NCBI GenBank assembly: GCA_002789955.1
Contig: PFUG01000256.1
Span: 1 to 38,550, forward strand
Reading direction: 5' to 3'
From: Deltaproteobacteria bacterium CG_4_9_14_3_um_filter_63_12
Lineage (GTDB): Bacteria; Myxococcota_A; Bradymonadia; UBA4248; UM-FILTER-63-12
Length of the DNA: 38,550 nt
In this document: positions 1 through 8,880 of the stretch, in pieces
Layout: the number at the start of each line of letters is the position of its first letter
How positions within the stretch are numbered: position 1 is the first letter of the stretch
Translations under genes and position numbers: made by a program
The notes under the pieces: model-generated
Seen by the model: the letters and a program-made list of their open reading frames with translations, nothing else
Told to the model about the DNA's origin: nothing
Databases searched by the model: none

Positions 1-98
1 CCCACTGCGACACCGGACTTCCGGGGACCTGTACTTAGTCTTTCGCGCCACAGACGTGAGCCATGGACAACTATTCGCACTCGGAAGCGATTTGCCCC

Positions 99-129
99 TT
101 GACCTTCCAGTGACTGGAACCCTTATGTT
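99..129 (+). promoter_or_regulatory. CueR-type copper promoter of copA operon
   Basis: A -35 box TTGACC (99-104) and a -10 box TATGTT (124-129) are separated by exactly 19 bp, the over-long spacing typical of promoters remodelled by MerR-family activators. The spacer holds a perfect inverted repeat, TTCCAGT-G-ACTGGAA (105-119), the expected CueR/HmrR operator. Transcription should begin near 136, which leaves a leader of about 30 nt before the ATG at 169. The bases before it (1-98) show no gene or clear signal. Confidence 0.9.
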
Positions 130-168
130 CCTTCCAGCTTGGTGGAACCTTACCAAGCCAAAGGCAAA

Positions 169-2622
169 ATGAGCGACCCACAACCGCCTTCTTCAATCAC
201 CGTCAGCATGCCCATCCAAGGCATGACCTGCGCCACCTGCGCCACCCGCATCGAGCGCGTGGTCAAGCGCCTCGACGGCGTCTCCGAAGCCTCCGTCAAC
301 CTGGCCACCGAGCGCGCTCAGATCTCGTTTGACTCCGCGACGCTGTCCCCCGCGGCGATCGCGGAGGCCATCACCAAGGCTGGCTTCGTCGTCCCGCCGC
401 AGACCTACGAGCTCTCCATCACCGGCATGACCTGCGCCACCTGCTCCAATCGCCTGGAGAAGGTACTGAACCGCCTCCCTGGCGTCACCGAGGCGAACGT
501 CAACCTCGCCGGTGAGACCGCCACCGTGAAAGGTGTCGTCGGCGTGGTGGCCGCTGCCGACCTCATCGTCGCGGTCGAGAAGGCGGGCTTCGGCGCCAAG
601 CCGAAGGTCGCCGGCTCCGCAGCGCTGGACGCCGAGGAGCGCGAGGCCAAGGCGCGCTCGCGCCAAGAGCTCAACAAACTGCTGATCGCCGCCGGCCTCA
701 CCGCCCTCTTCTGGGCGCAGATGTTCTGGAAGATGGCGCTCGGCATCGACTGGATGCTGCCCGCCTGGGTCCAGCTTGCCATCGCCACTCCTGTCCAGTT
801 TTGGGCGGGCGCCCGCTTCTACCGCGCCGCTTGGGGCGCGCTGCGGGCGTTCACCGGCAACATGGACTTGTTGGTCTCCATCGGCACCACTGCCGCCTAC
901 GGCCTCAGCGTCTTCTTGATGCTCTGGCCCGCCGCCAGCATGGCTGGCGGCGAGCTCTACTTCGAGGCGTCCGCCTCGGTCATCACCCTGGTCATGCTGG
1001 GCAAGTGGCTCGAGGGCCGCGCCAAGCGCTCGACGACCGGTGCCATCCGCGCCCTGATGCACCTGCGACCCGAGCAAGCCCGCGTCCTGCGCGGCGAGCG
1101 CGAGGTCGAGCTGCCCGTCGAAGCTGTCGCTGAAGGCGATGTTGCGGTCGTCCGCCCCGGCGAGCGCCTGCCGGTCGACGGCGTCATCGTGCGTGGCAGC
1201 TCCCAGGTCGACGAGTCCTTGATCACTGGCGAGTCGTTGCCCGTCGAGAAGGCCGAAGGCGACGAGGTCACCGGAGGCTCGATCAACGGCGCCGGGCTGC
1301 TGCACGTCCGCACCACGCATGTGGGCGAGGAGAGCGTGCTCTCCCGCATCATCGCGCTGGTTCAAGGCGCCCAGGCCAGCAAAGCTCCCGTCCAGCGCGC
1401 GGTCGACCGCATCGCCGCGGTCTTCGTGCCCGTCGTGTTGGTGATCGCGCTCGGCACGCTCGTCGGCTGGCTCATCGCTGGCGCCAGTGGCACCGAAGCG
1501 CTGATTACGGCGGTGTCCGTGCTCGTCATCGCCTGCCCCTGCGCCCTTGGGCTCGCCCCCCCGACCGCCATGATGGTCGGCACCGGTTCCGCCGCGCGCG
1601 CCGGGATCCTTATCAAAGACGCCGAATCCTTGGAGCTGGCTCACGGCCTCGAGGCCGTCGTCTTCGACAAGACCGGCACCCTCACCGAAGGCCGGCCGTC
1701 GGTCCGCGAGGTCTTCGCCGCCGAAGGCGACGAAGACTCGCTGTTGAGCCTCACGGCGTCCGCCCAACAAGGCAGCGAGCACCCCTTGGCCAAGGCCATC
1801 CTCGCCCGGGCCAAAGAGCACGGCCTGGCGCTGCAAGCCCTCGACACGTTCGAGGCGCTGCCTGGCCGCGGCGTGCGAGCGCAGGTCGGCGAGCACACCC
1901 TGCTGGTGGGCAGCCGACGACTGATGAACGAGTCTAAGGTCGACACCGCACCCCTCGAGGAGCACGCCGAGGCCCTCGAGAACGACGGTCTGAGCGTCAT
2001 GTGGATCGCGAGCGTCGGCTCAGCGCCAGGAAACCCGAGCGAAGGCGGCGGCAGCGCCCGCCTCCTCGGCGCCATCGCCGTCGGCGACACCATCAAGGAC
2101 GGTGCCGCCGAAGCCCTCGCTGGGCTGCGGCGGATGGGCATCGAGGCCATCATGCTCACCGGCGACAACGCCCGCACCGCGGGCGCGGTCGCCAAGACTC
2201 TTGGCATCGAGCGCGTGCTGGCCGAGGTGCTGCCCTCGGAGAAGTCGGCCGAGGTCGTCAAGCTCAAGGCCACGAAACGCGTCGCCATGGTCGGCGATGG
2301 CATCAACGACGCGCCGGCGCTCGCCGCCGCCGACGTTGGCTTCGCCATGGGTACGGGCACCGACGTGGCCATGGAGGCCGCGGGCGTCACCCTGATGCGC
2401 GGCGAGCCCAGCTTGGTGGCTGGCGCCATCCAGATCTCGAAGGCGACCTACTCGAAGATCCGACAGAACCTGTTCTGGGCCTTTATCTACAACGTCATCG
2501 GAATCCCGCTGGCGACGCTCGGGTTGCTGAGCCCAGTGCTCGCGGGCGCGGCCATGGCCATGAGCTCGGTCAGCGTCGTCAGCAACTCATTGCTCTTGAA
2601 ACGATGGAGGCCGCGGCCATGA
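169..2622 (+). CDS. copA: Cu(I)-exporting P1B-type ATPase CopA
   Basis: This 817-residue copper pump exports cytoplasmic Cu(I) (possibly Ag(I)) across the inner membrane at the cost of ATP. Two N-terminal heavy-metal domains each carry GMTCATC (Cys21/24 and Cys89/92). Next come membrane segments, the TGES actuator loop, the ion-site CPC motif (Cys456-Pro-Cys458), the phosphorylated Asp500 in DKTGT, and GDGIND at 709-714. The length is normal for CopA. A Gly/Ser-rich insert lies near residues 620-635, just before the phosphorylation-domain strand. The frame is open from a TTG at 139, but that codon lies almost at the predicted transcription start. The ATG at 169, preceded by AAAGG, is the better start. 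The stop overlaps the regulator gene start (ATGA). Confidence 0.96.
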   Translation: MSDPQPPSSITVSMPIQGMTCATCATRIERVVKRLDGVSEASVNLATERAQISFDSATLSPAAIAEAITKAGFVVPPQTYELSITGMTCATCSNRLEKVLNRLPGVTEANVNLAGETATVKGVVGVVAAADLIVAVEKAGFGAKPKVAGSAALDAEEREAKARSRQELNKLLIAAGLTALFWAQMFWKMALGIDWMLPAWVQLAIATPVQFWAGARFYRAAWGALRAFTGNMDLLVSIGTTAAYGLSVFLMLWPAASMAGGELYFEASASVITLVMLGKWLEGRAKRSTTGAIRALMHLRPEQARVLRGEREVELPVEAVAEGDVAVVRPGERLPVDGVIVRGSSQVDESLITGESLPVEKAEGDEVTGGSINGAGLLHVRTTHVGEESVLSRIIALVQGAQASKAPVQRAVDRIAAVFVPVVLVIALGTLVGWLIAGASGTEALITAVSVLVIACPCALGLAPPTAMMVGTGSAARAGILIKDAESLELAHGLEAVVFDKTGTLTEGRPSVREVFAAEGDEDSLLSLTASAQQGSEHPLAKAILARAKEHGLALQALDTFEALPGRGVRAQVGEHTLLVGSRRLMNESKVDTAPLEEHAEALENDGLSVMWIASVGSAPGNPSEGGGSARLLGAIAVGDTIKDGAAEALAGLRRMGIEAIMLTGDNARTAGAVAKTLGIERVLAEVLPSEKSAEVVKLKATKRVAMVGDGINDAPALAAADVGFAMGTGTDVAMEAAGVTLMRGEPSLVAGAIQISKATYSKIRQNLFWAFIYNVIGIPLATLGLLSPVLAGAAMAMSSVSVVSNSLLLKRWRPRP

Positions 2623-3071
2623 ACATCGGTGAAGCCGCCAAGCTCTCGGGCGTACCGCCCAAGACCATTCGCTACTACGAGAGTGTCGGCCTGATCCGGG
2701 AGGCGAGCCGCAAAACGAGCGGCTACCGAGACTACGAGCCAAAAGACATCGAGGTCCTGCGCTTCGTTGTCCGCGCTCGCAGCCTTGGCTTCAGTCTGAA
2801 GGACGTCTGCAACCTGCTCGCCCTTTGGAACGACACGCACCGCTCCAGCGCCGACGTCAAGAGGCTCGCTATGGAGCGCATCGGCGATATCGACGAGCGC
2901 ATCGCCCAACTGGAGTCGATGCGCGCGACCCTCTCACTGCTAGTCGCCGAATGCCACGGCGACGAGCGCTCGACCTGCCCGATTTTAGACGGCTTGTCAG
3001 GAAACCCCGCTCCCCACGACTGTCGTGGAGACGAAATCAAGGAGAACTCTCATGGCCAAGTACACTGTTGA
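2619..3071 (+). CDS. cueR: MerR-family Cu(I)-responsive regulator CueR/HmrR
   Basis: This 150-residue protein has an N-terminal MerR helix-turn-helix ([20 protein letters not shown]), a dimerisation helix and a C-terminal metal loop. Cys112 and Cys120 are separated by seven residues and Ser77 is present. These match the numbering of the Cu(I)/Ag(I)/Au(I) sensor CueR, and Ser77 distinguishes the monovalent-metal sensors from Zn/Hg relatives. It should distort the 19-bp promoter at 99-129 when copper is bound. The start codon overlaps the copA stop (ATGA), so translation is probably coupled. Having the activator inside the operon it controls, and not divergent from it, implies positive autoregulation. 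The last seven codons overlap the next gene. Confidence 0.94.
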   Translation: MNIGEAAKLSGVPPKTIRYYESVGLIREASRKTSGYRDYEPKDIEVLRFVVRARSLGFSLKDVCNLLALWNDTHRSSADVKRLAMERIGDIDERIAQLESMRATLSLLVAECHGDERSTCPILDGLSGNPAPHDCRGDEIKENSHGQVHC

Positions 3072-3252
3072 GGGAATGACCTGTGGCGGCTGCGCACGCT
3101 CCGTCACCAACGCCATCAAGGCCAAGAGCGCCGACGCCAAGGTCGAGATCGACCTGGAAGCCAAGGTCGTGACGGTCGATGGCTACACCGACGTCAACGG
3201 CATCAAGGAGGCGGTAGAGGGCGCAGGCTTCGATTTTATCGGGCAGATTTAG
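3052..3252 (+). CDS. copZ: CopZ-like copper chaperone (HMA domain)
   Basis: This 66-residue single heavy-metal-associated domain has GMTCGGC (Cys11 and Cys14) near its N-terminus, the Cu(I)-binding loop of Atx1/CopZ chaperones. It would shuttle Cu(I) in the cytoplasm to the N-terminal HMA domains of CopA and possibly to the regulator. The start at 3052 is fixed by AAGGAG at 3039-3044, seven bases upstream. An in-frame ATG at 3025 lacks such a site. The gene begins 20 bp before the regulator stop, so the three genes form one unit. A short hairpin, AGGGC-TCG-GCCCT (3251-3263), covers the end of the stop codon and might act as a weak terminator. Confidence 0.92.
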   Translation: MAKYTVEGMTCGGCARSVTNAIKAKSADAKVEIDLEAKVVTVDGYTDVNGIKEAVEGAGFDFIGQI

Positions 3253-3257
3253 GGCTC

Positions 3258-3455
3258 GGCCCTCACCCCTTCCCATCTCCTCTCCCACTTCATGGGCGAG
3301 GGGGGCTTTGGGCGTGATTCTAGGCTCTTGGGTTGGCTCGAAGAATTTTCGTCGAGACATGAACAGTAGCGACCCCACGAAAGACCCCAATCGACCCCAA
3401 CAGCTGGACTCCCCTCGCCCCACGAAGTGGCAGAGGGGGTCGGGGGGTGAGGGCC
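3258..3455. repeat. MITE/REP-like inverted-repeat element
   Basis: The outer 12 bp form a perfect inverted repeat: GGCCCTCACCCC at 3258-3269 and GGGGTGAGGGCC at 3444-3455. The similarity continues inward as imperfect terminal repeats of about 45 bp. Each terminal repeat can itself fold on CCAC/GTGG and CCCTC/GAGGG arms. The element fills the whole gap between the copper operon and the convergent lipoprotein gene, and its right end touches that gene's stop codon. It encodes nothing convincing. Confidence 0.6.
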
Positions 3456-3982
3456 TAGTCGCCCGCCGCCGCCTCGTCCTTACGAGGGTCCCAGCATTTC
3501 TCTTCGACGTTGTCCTTGTAACGACAGACCCAGGTCAGCTCGCCACTCTCGGCCCACCAGCGCTGCTCTCCGACCTGGTGGCTCATCTTCCATTCGCTCG
3601 AGCGCTTGCGCCGACCCGACGGGTACCACTCGCGCTCGATCCCAGTCCGGTAACCGTCCTTCTCCTCGACCTCCCAAAGCTTCTGGCCGTCGGGAGCCCA
3701 TATGGCCCAGAACCCATGGTGACGCCCGTTGGGCCGCTCACACCACGTCTCCAGCCCGTCTTGGAATTCGGGAGTCGCCTCGAAGCTCTTGGTGCCGTCG
3801 GGGCAGGGATGTCGGTCCCAATACTTCCAGGCAAAGACCTCCGGTGAGTCCGGCGCTGGGTCGGTGACCTCGGTCAGCTCTTGGTGTTCGGGGTGGCCAC
3901 GATCACAACCCAGGTGCGGCGAGAGCGCAGCGACTAAGAAGCCAAACAGTGCGGCGGTCAGATGACGTGCATCGAGGGGCAT
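3455..3982 (-). CDS. Lipoprotein-like protein with MORN-type repeats
   Basis: This 175-residue protein has a hydrophobic N-terminus (about residues 8-24) ending in HLGC. That is an imperfect lipobox, so it is either a lipoprotein or a simply secreted protein. From about residue 75 to 150 it carries repeated segments of the type G-x-W-x-x-W-x-x-D/S-G-x-K/R-x-x-E, as in DGQKLWEVEEKDGYRTG and SGRRKRSSEW. These resemble the MORN-variant repeats of YwqK-type proteins, which form beta-hairpin solenoids. The codon frame is GC-rich like its neighbours. The start ATG at 3982 is preceded by AGGG. It is convergent with the copper operon, and its function is unknown. Confidence 0.72.
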   Translation of the reverse strand: MPLDARHLTAALFGFLVAALSPHLGCDRGHPEHQELTEVTDPAPDSPEVFAWKYWDRHPCPDGTKSFEATPEFQDGLETWCERPNGRHHGFWAIWAPDGQKLWEVEEKDGYRTGIEREWYPSGRRKRSSEWKMSHQVGEQRWWAESGELTWVCRYKDNVEEKCWDPRKDEAAAGD

Positions 3983-4164
3983 TTCGGAGCCCTGCAGAAG
4001 GAGTTACCGCCACTATGGGCGAAAGCCGTCAGAGATCCAAGCGGAAGACCCACCGCTAGGAAACCTGCCCTCTCCCTCGAGTGCACGTCCGGAAATGCCT
4101 GGGTGCAAGGAGGCCACGAACGAGGGACGCAGCACCGAGAAGCGAGCGAGGAAGCCGACGCCCA

Positions 4165-6909
4165 CTATTCGAACGTGAAGACGCAGCGGAACCCCACATC
4201 CGGCGCGTAGGACCCCGCGGCCAGCTCACGAGGCGACGCCGAGCCTCTCAGGGCGTAGGACTCCTTGTCGTTTTGCAGCTCCATGGTCCACTCGGCCGCC
4301 TCGCCGCGGCGCAGCAGGCGCGGGTTCTTGGCCTCGGTCGGAGATGTGGGAGACAACGTGCTCAGCGCAGCCTCCCACTGCGCTGGCGTGGGCAGCCGCA
4401 TGCGGCGGCTCTCGCAGAAGAGCTGCGCCTCGATGCCGGAGATGCAGAGCGCGGGGGCCTTCGCGACCTCGTCGAGGCTCTGCGCCAAGAGCCCAGGGCA
4501 GGGACCCTCGCTGCTCCCCGCGGCCAGGGCCTCGAGCAAGCCATCTACGGTGTAGTCGTCGCGGGCCTCGTCGGTGAGCGTGCTGAAGAACGTGCGTCGG
4601 CTCTCGTACAAGCTGACCGGGTTGCGGTCGATGTAGAACGAAGGCGCCGCGCCCGCTTCGAGCGCCACGGGCTCCATGCTCCCGAGCTTGTAGGGCAGCC
4701 ACAAATCGGCCAGGTCATCCAGAGTGATGCCCAGCACCCAAATGGGGAACGAGGTGATGGCCACGATGGCGAACGCCGCCCCGACCGCGCGCAGGCGAGG
4801 ACGAAGCACCTGGCGCACGGGGAACGCTGGACGGCACACCGAATAGAGGGCGCCAAAGAGGACCAGCATCATCAGCCACTGGCCCAGCGTCGCGGCGACC
4901 AGGAACGGCTTGGCGCTGGCCAGGAGCTCGGGCCCGCGGTCTTCGGCGGACAAGGAGCCCAGCGACAGCTCTTCGACGCGACGAAAGAAGAAGTAGAAAC
5001 CGATGCTGATTCCGGCGCCGGTGATGGCGACGCCCGACAAAATGCCGGCCCGGAGGGTCTGCCACGCCACCAAGAAGCCGTCGCCAAGCGGCTCTCGCAC
5101 CCGCAACACGGCGGCGGCCGTCAGCGCCCACGTCAGGTAGAGAGGAAGTCGAAAGAAACCCCCTTTCGTGAACCCAGGGAAGAAGAAGAGCTCCATGGCG
5201 ACGATGAACAGGATTCCAGCGGGGAGCAGGGCCCAGCGGCGCCTGGCGTTCGGGGCACTGGCGCCGACGGGCCGCACGAACAAATAGCCCAACAGGACCA
5301 TGGTCGAGATGAGCCAGACCACGAGCTGATCCAGAGACGTCGCCAACAAGAAGCGCTCGATGCTCGAGCCCACCGCGTCGACGATGTTCTTGGCGCCCGA
5401 GGCGTCCACGGGATTGTAAGAACGCAACGAGATCGTCTGCGACTCCTGAAGGCCACTGAGCTGCAGGTAGTTGAACAGGCTCAGACCCAAGCCGATGGCC
5501 GGGACCACCACGAACCGCGGGCCCTGCAGCCAGTGGTTCCACTTGCCCGCTCGCCAGAACCTCATGATCAGGAACGAAACCCCGCTCAAGACCAGGCAGA
5601 GTGCGACGATGATGACCATGACAAGCGTGTTGGGCAGGCGGCTCGGCAGCCCCAACATGGTGAAGAGCGTCGTCTCGCTCACGCCCATAGCCAGGAAAGC
5701 CGGGATCCAGGCCAGCGGCAGCGTGATGGCGAACCACATCACGAGCTTCCAGTGCCGCCCGTGTTCTTGAATGTCCAACGTCGGCGTGCGCCCTTGCGGC
5801 GGCGTCAGCATGAGGGGCGCTGGGGTGCGAGCCCGCTCGATGGAGATGGCCTTCGAGTCTTCGCTGTCGAGCTCCGGGGACTTCCCATCGGCAAAGGTCG
5901 TGGCGCCAGCGAGCAGAGCTTCGGGGGTTTGTTGGACCACGCGGACCGCTGGGGTCTCGTCCGAGGCGAAGGTGCTCATCAGCGCCGGATCGCTGGCCAA
6001 CAGCGCGGCCGAAGAGAGGACGCCGGTCAGCGCCCGCAGATCGCGCATCATCTCCAGCATGGTGGAGTAGCGCTCGTCCCTGTCCTTGGCCAACGCGCGC
6101 TCGACGACTCTGACGAGCACGTCGGGCAGCTCGGGCACCAGAGCCTTGATGTCCGGCACCGGCTTGGTCAGGATCCGCGCCAGCACGGCGTTGTAGCTGT
6201 CGCCCGCGTAGGGCAGCGTGCCCGTCAGCATCTCGAAGAGGATGACGCCGGCCGCCCAGATGTCGATGCGTTGGTCGATGTCCTTCTCGCCTGCGGCTTG
6301 CTCCGGGGACATGTAGAAGGGTGTGCCGAGCACGGTCCCCGTCTTCGTCAGCGAGAGCGAGCCGACCTCGGCGTCGGCGATCTTGGAGATGCCGAAGTCG
6401 AGCAGCTTCACGTCCTCGCCGCGGTCCTCGTCGTAGGTCACGAAGATGTTGTCGGGCTTCAGATCCCGGTGGATGATGCCCTTCTCGTGGGCGGCTTTGC
6501 AGGCGCTGAGCACGGGCAACAGGATGTCCACCGCGCGCTTGCTGTCGATGCGGCCGCTCTTCTCGATGACCTTGGCCAGGCTGCGCCCGTGCAGGCGCTC
6601 CATGACCATGTAGATGATCCCGTCGGGCGTCTTGCCGACGTCCTGAATGTTGATGATGTTCGGATGGCCGATGGCCGCCGCCGACTGCGCCTCGCGCAGA
6701 AACCGCTCTGACGCCACCTCTGACCCAGCGTGCTCAACGTGCAACAGTTTGATGGCGACTTGGCGCTTGATCAGCGTGTGCTCGGCCTCGTAGACCGACC
6801 CCATGCCGCCCTTGCCGATCAGGCGAACCAGTCGGTACTTGCCATCAAGCAGCGTGCCGAGGCGCTCGTCGAGGGTTGGTGCGGGGTTTGGGTTCTGAGG
6901 CTCTGACAT
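4165..6909 (-). CDS. Membrane Hanks-type Ser/Thr kinase with C-terminal FGE/SUMF1-like domain
   Basis: In this 914-residue protein, residues 25-290 form a Hanks-type kinase: GKGGMG loop at 32-37, Lys54, HRDLKPDN with catalytic Asp149, DFG with Asp171, and MSPEQ in the activation segment. The kinase looks active. Residues 385-728 hold about nine hydrophobic segments. Residues 745-914 resemble the formylglycine-generating-enzyme/SUMF1 fold (FYIDRNPVSLYE, RLPTPAQWEAA, EAAEWTM, DVGFRCVF) but lack an obvious catalytic Cys pair, so the domain is probably a binding module. With nine spans it would sit in the periplasm, opposite the kinase. The ATG at 6909 was chosen over an in-frame TTG at 6918. The gene stands alone and no substrate is evident. 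Confidence 0.93.
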   Translation of the reverse strand: MSEPQNPNPAPTLDERLGTLLDGKYRLVRLIGKGGMGSVYEAEHTLIKRQVAIKLLHVEHAGSEVASERFLREAQSAAAIGHPNIINIQDVGKTPDGIIYMVMERLHGRSLAKVIEKSGRIDSKRAVDILLPVLSACKAAHEKGIIHRDLKPDNIFVTYDEDRGEDVKLLDFGISKIADAEVGSLSLTKTGTVLGTPFYMSPEQAAGEKDIDQRIDIWAAGVILFEMLTGTLPYAGDSYNAVLARILTKPVPDIKALVPELPDVLVRVVERALAKDRDERYSTMLEMMRDLRALTGVLSSAALLASDPALMSTFASDETPAVRVVQQTPEALLAGATTFADGKSPELDSEDSKAISIERARTPAPLMLTPPQGRTPTLDIQEHGRHWKLVMWFAITLPLAWIPAFLAMGVSETTLFTMLGLPSRLPNTLVMVIIVALCLVLSGVSFLIMRFWRAGKWNHWLQGPRFVVVPAIGLGLSLFNYLQLSGLQESQTISLRSYNPVDASGAKNIVDAVGSSIERFLLATSLDQLVVWLISTMVLLGYLFVRPVGASAPNARRRWALLPAGILFIVAMELFFFPGFTKGGFFRLPLYLTWALTAAAVLRVREPLGDGFLVAWQTLRAGILSGVAITGAGISIGFYFFFRRVEELSLGSLSAEDRGPELLASAKPFLVAATLGQWLMMLVLFGALYSVCRPAFPVRQVLRPRLRAVGAAFAIVAITSFPIWVLGITLDDLADLWLPYKLGSMEPVALEAGAAPSFYIDRNPVSLYESRRTFFSTLTDEARDDYTVDGLLEALAAGSSEGPCPGLLAQSLDEVAKAPALCISGIEAQLFCESRRMRLPTPAQWEAALSTLSPTSPTEAKNPRLLRRGEAAEWTMELQNDKESYALRGSASPRELAAGSYAPDVGFRCVFTFE

Positions 6910-7121
6910 GGTGCGCAAACGTTGTGGAGCAGTGGGTGAGACCAGTCCCGGCGACTGTGCAGGAAACGGACCGATCTTTCTATGGGCGCGTCACGCAGTG
7001 TCTCTCGCCAGGCGAGAGCTGGCCAGAATGGCGGGTTGGCGACGGCCTCCGCGGTCGCGGTCAAATTCTCCACTGAGGGCACACAGAGAGTTTCTTGCTC
7101 GTCACGAACCCTGAAGCGCTG

Positions 7122-8762
7122 TCAGCGACGGCGGCGCCATTGAGCCCCGAGCGCGACGAACGCCCAGAGCACCAACGACGGCGCTGGGCTCACGGGACCC
7201 CGGAGCGTGCAGCCACAGCCCTCGTCTTGGGATTGGCTCGGGGTCGAGGTGCCGTCGTCGCCTGTGGAGTCGGCTGTCGCGGCGTCGTCGCTGCCGGTGA
7301 CGTCTTGGTTTGCTGACGTGTCTGTTGTGCTCGTCGCGTCACTGCTCGTCGTCGCGTCACTGCTCGTCGTCGCGTCAGCGCCGGTCGTGCCGTCGGCCAC
7401 GGTGTCGGTCCAATTCTCCGCGGTGTCGGCGAGCTCCTCGACGGGCTCGATGGGCGGCGGGTCGGCGTCTTTGAAGCCGCTCCCCACGACCCAACCGGGG
7501 TTGGTCGCCGCGCTGTGCTCGTAGGCACCGGCGTCGGGCGAGCCGTCGCCGCGCAGGCTCAGGTTGAAATCGTCGGAGGCGGCGTAGGTGGCATCGCCAG
7601 CGTTGATGAGCGCCGAGCCGATGGGCGGGTAGAAGTCGAGGTTGGCGGCATCGGCAAAGTCGCCCAGACCGGACGCAGCCGACACGCCACCGGGCGCGTT
7701 GTGGCCGCCCAGGGCGATGTTGCCGACGACGGTCGCCGAGCCCGCGCCGCCGTTGAAGTCGATGGCCGTGCCGCCGTTGCTGTAGAGGGCGTTGTTGGCC
7801 ACGACGTTGTTCGCCTGCCCACTCCAGTTGTTGCTCTTGAGGGCGGCGTTGCCGGAGCCGAGGATGGTGTTGTGCACGAGCACGGCGTCGTGGGCTTCGA
7901 ACCCTTGGCTGGGTTTCGAGTGGATGCCGTTGATGGCCGCGTTGACGATGATGTTGTTGCGGACGATGACCTGGCCGACGATCTGGATCCCGTTGTCCTG
8001 GCTGCCCCAGACGAGGTTGCGCTCGACGACGTTCGGGCCGCCCAGGCCGTCGGCGAAGCCGTACAGGGTGATGCCCGGGTAGTTGGCGCCGACGATGACG
8101 TTGTCGCGCAGCACGTTGTTGAACGAGCCCGTCTTCAGCTCGATGCCGTCGCCCTGGGTGCCGCCGCTGAGGTCGTGGATGTAGTTGAGCTCGAACACAG
8201 AGTTGGAGACGGTGCAGGCGGCGTCGTTGCAACCGAGGTACATGCCCTCACCGGGGCCGCTGCCGTCGGTGCCGGTGTTGTAGATCTCGTTGCCGCTGAC
8301 CAGGAGGTGGTCGCAGAGGTTGCCCGGCCGATTGCAGGAGATGCCGACGTCGTAGAGGTCGTGGAGGCTCAGGTTGCGCAGGGTCGCGTACTCGGCTGAG
8401 GCCAGGCGGATGCCGTGGCTGCCGGCGGTCAGCTCGAAGTTCTCGAACGTGAAGTAGCTGCCGCCCAGGTTGAGGATGTTCTGGTTAGAGACCCCGCGGA
8501 TGTGCGGACGCTCGCCGTCCGCCCCACGCACGACGATGGGCGCGTTCGCGGTGCCGACCCAGGTCACCTCGAGAAAGCCCCCCGTGTCGTAGACGCCGTC
8601 GTGGACGACGACCTCATCTCCCGCTTGCAGCGTCTTGAGCGTGCCGAAGAGGTCGTCGCTGGCCGTGATGTCGTAGACGGTGGCGCTGGCGGCCGAGGCG
8701 CTGCCGAGCAAGACGAGCAGAGCGAGTGCGAGAATCGGCGATATCGTTGAACGTGAGCGCAT
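7122..8762 (-). CDS. Secreted right-handed beta-helix protein with MYXO-CTERM-like tail
   Basis: This is a 546-residue protein. A signal peptide (to about residue 25) is followed by a long series of short strands and turns rich in Asn, Gly and Val (for example NNIIVNAAINGIHSK). That is the pattern of right-handed parallel beta-helix proteins such as pectate-lyase-like and NosD-like families. A Thr/Asp/Ser-rich linker follows. The C-terminus reads GCGCTLRG, then a hydrophobic stretch and four Arg, matching MYXO-CTERM sorting tails, so surface anchoring is likely. The ATG at 8762 has GGAGG five bases upstream; upstream in-frame codons lack this. Any enzymatic activity on polysaccharide is a guess. 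Confidence 0.87.
   Translation of the reverse strand: MRSRSTISPILALALLVLLGSASAASATVYDITASDDLFGTLKTLQAGDEVVVHDGVYDTGGFLEVTWVGTANAPIVVRGADGERPHIRGVSNQNILNLGGSYFTFENFELTAGSHGIRLASAEYATLRNLSLHDLYDVGISCNRPGNLCDHLLVSGNEIYNTGTDGSGPGEGMYLGCNDAACTVSNSVFELNYIHDLSGGTQGDGIELKTGSFNNVLRDNVIVGANYPGITLYGFADGLGGPNVVERNLVWGSQDNGIQIVGQVIVRNNIIVNAAINGIHSKPSQGFEAHDAVLVHNTILGSGNAALKSNNWSGQANNVVANNALYSNGGTAIDFNGGAGSATVVGNIALGGHNAPGGVSAASGLGDFADAANLDFYPPIGSALINAGDATYAASDDFNLSLRGDGSPDAGAYEHSAATNPGWVVGSGFKDADPPPIEPVEELADTAENWTDTVADGTTGADATTSSDATTSSDATSTTDTSANQDVTGSDDAATADSTGDDGTSTPSQSQDEGCGCTLRGPVSPAPSLVLWAFVALGAQWRRRR
7336..7371. repeat. 18-bp tandem repeat in beta-helix gene linker
   Basis: Two exact head-to-tail copies of an 18-bp unit (7336-7353 and 7354-7371), plus the start of a third, encode repeated Asp-Ala-Thr-Thr-Ser-Ser in the flexible linker before the C-terminal tail. 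The length should change by slippage without shifting frame. Confidence 0.85.
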
Positions 8763-8821
8763 CTCAACCTCCGAAGCTGAAATCGGGTTTGACGGCTCCG
8801 CAGGCCTCACGTCGGTTCCAG

Positions 8822-8835
8822 CCTCAGGCCTGAGG
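8822..8835 (-). terminator. Possible weak terminator after P-loop gene
   Basis: A perfect 14-bp palindrome, CCTCAGGCCTGAGG, lies 46 bp past the end of the P-loop gene on its strand and overlaps a further CCTCAGG copy. No T-run follows, so this may be only a GC-rich hairpin. It lies in the 118-bp gap before the beta-helix gene. Confidence 0.3.
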
Positions 8836-8880
8836 CCTGAGGGTTGGACTGATCAGGGAGGGATTGGGCCGCGGAGGGAA

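Noticed and set aside
1-98. Possible end of an upstream gene
   Set aside because: No open frame with recognisable content reaches into these bases on either strand, so nothing is called.
193-1965. 590-codon open frame antisense to copA
   Set aside because: It lies wholly opposite a clear CopA gene. Its product is Gly/Asp/Arg-rich without motifs, the usual mirror frame of a high-GC gene.
3308-3847. Plus-strand frame across the inverted-repeat element and lipoprotein gene
   Set aside because: It starts inside the repeat, has no ribosome site or domain, and mirrors the lipoprotein gene.
4081-6711. 876-codon open frame antisense to the kinase
   Set aside because: The composition (Arg, Gln, His-rich) and lack of domains mark it as a shadow of the kinase gene on the other strand.
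7002-7018. CTCTCGC-CAG-GCGAGAG hairpin as a terminator of the beta-helix gene
   Set aside because: It lies over 100 bp past the stop and has no T-run; a chance GC-rich hairpin is as likely.
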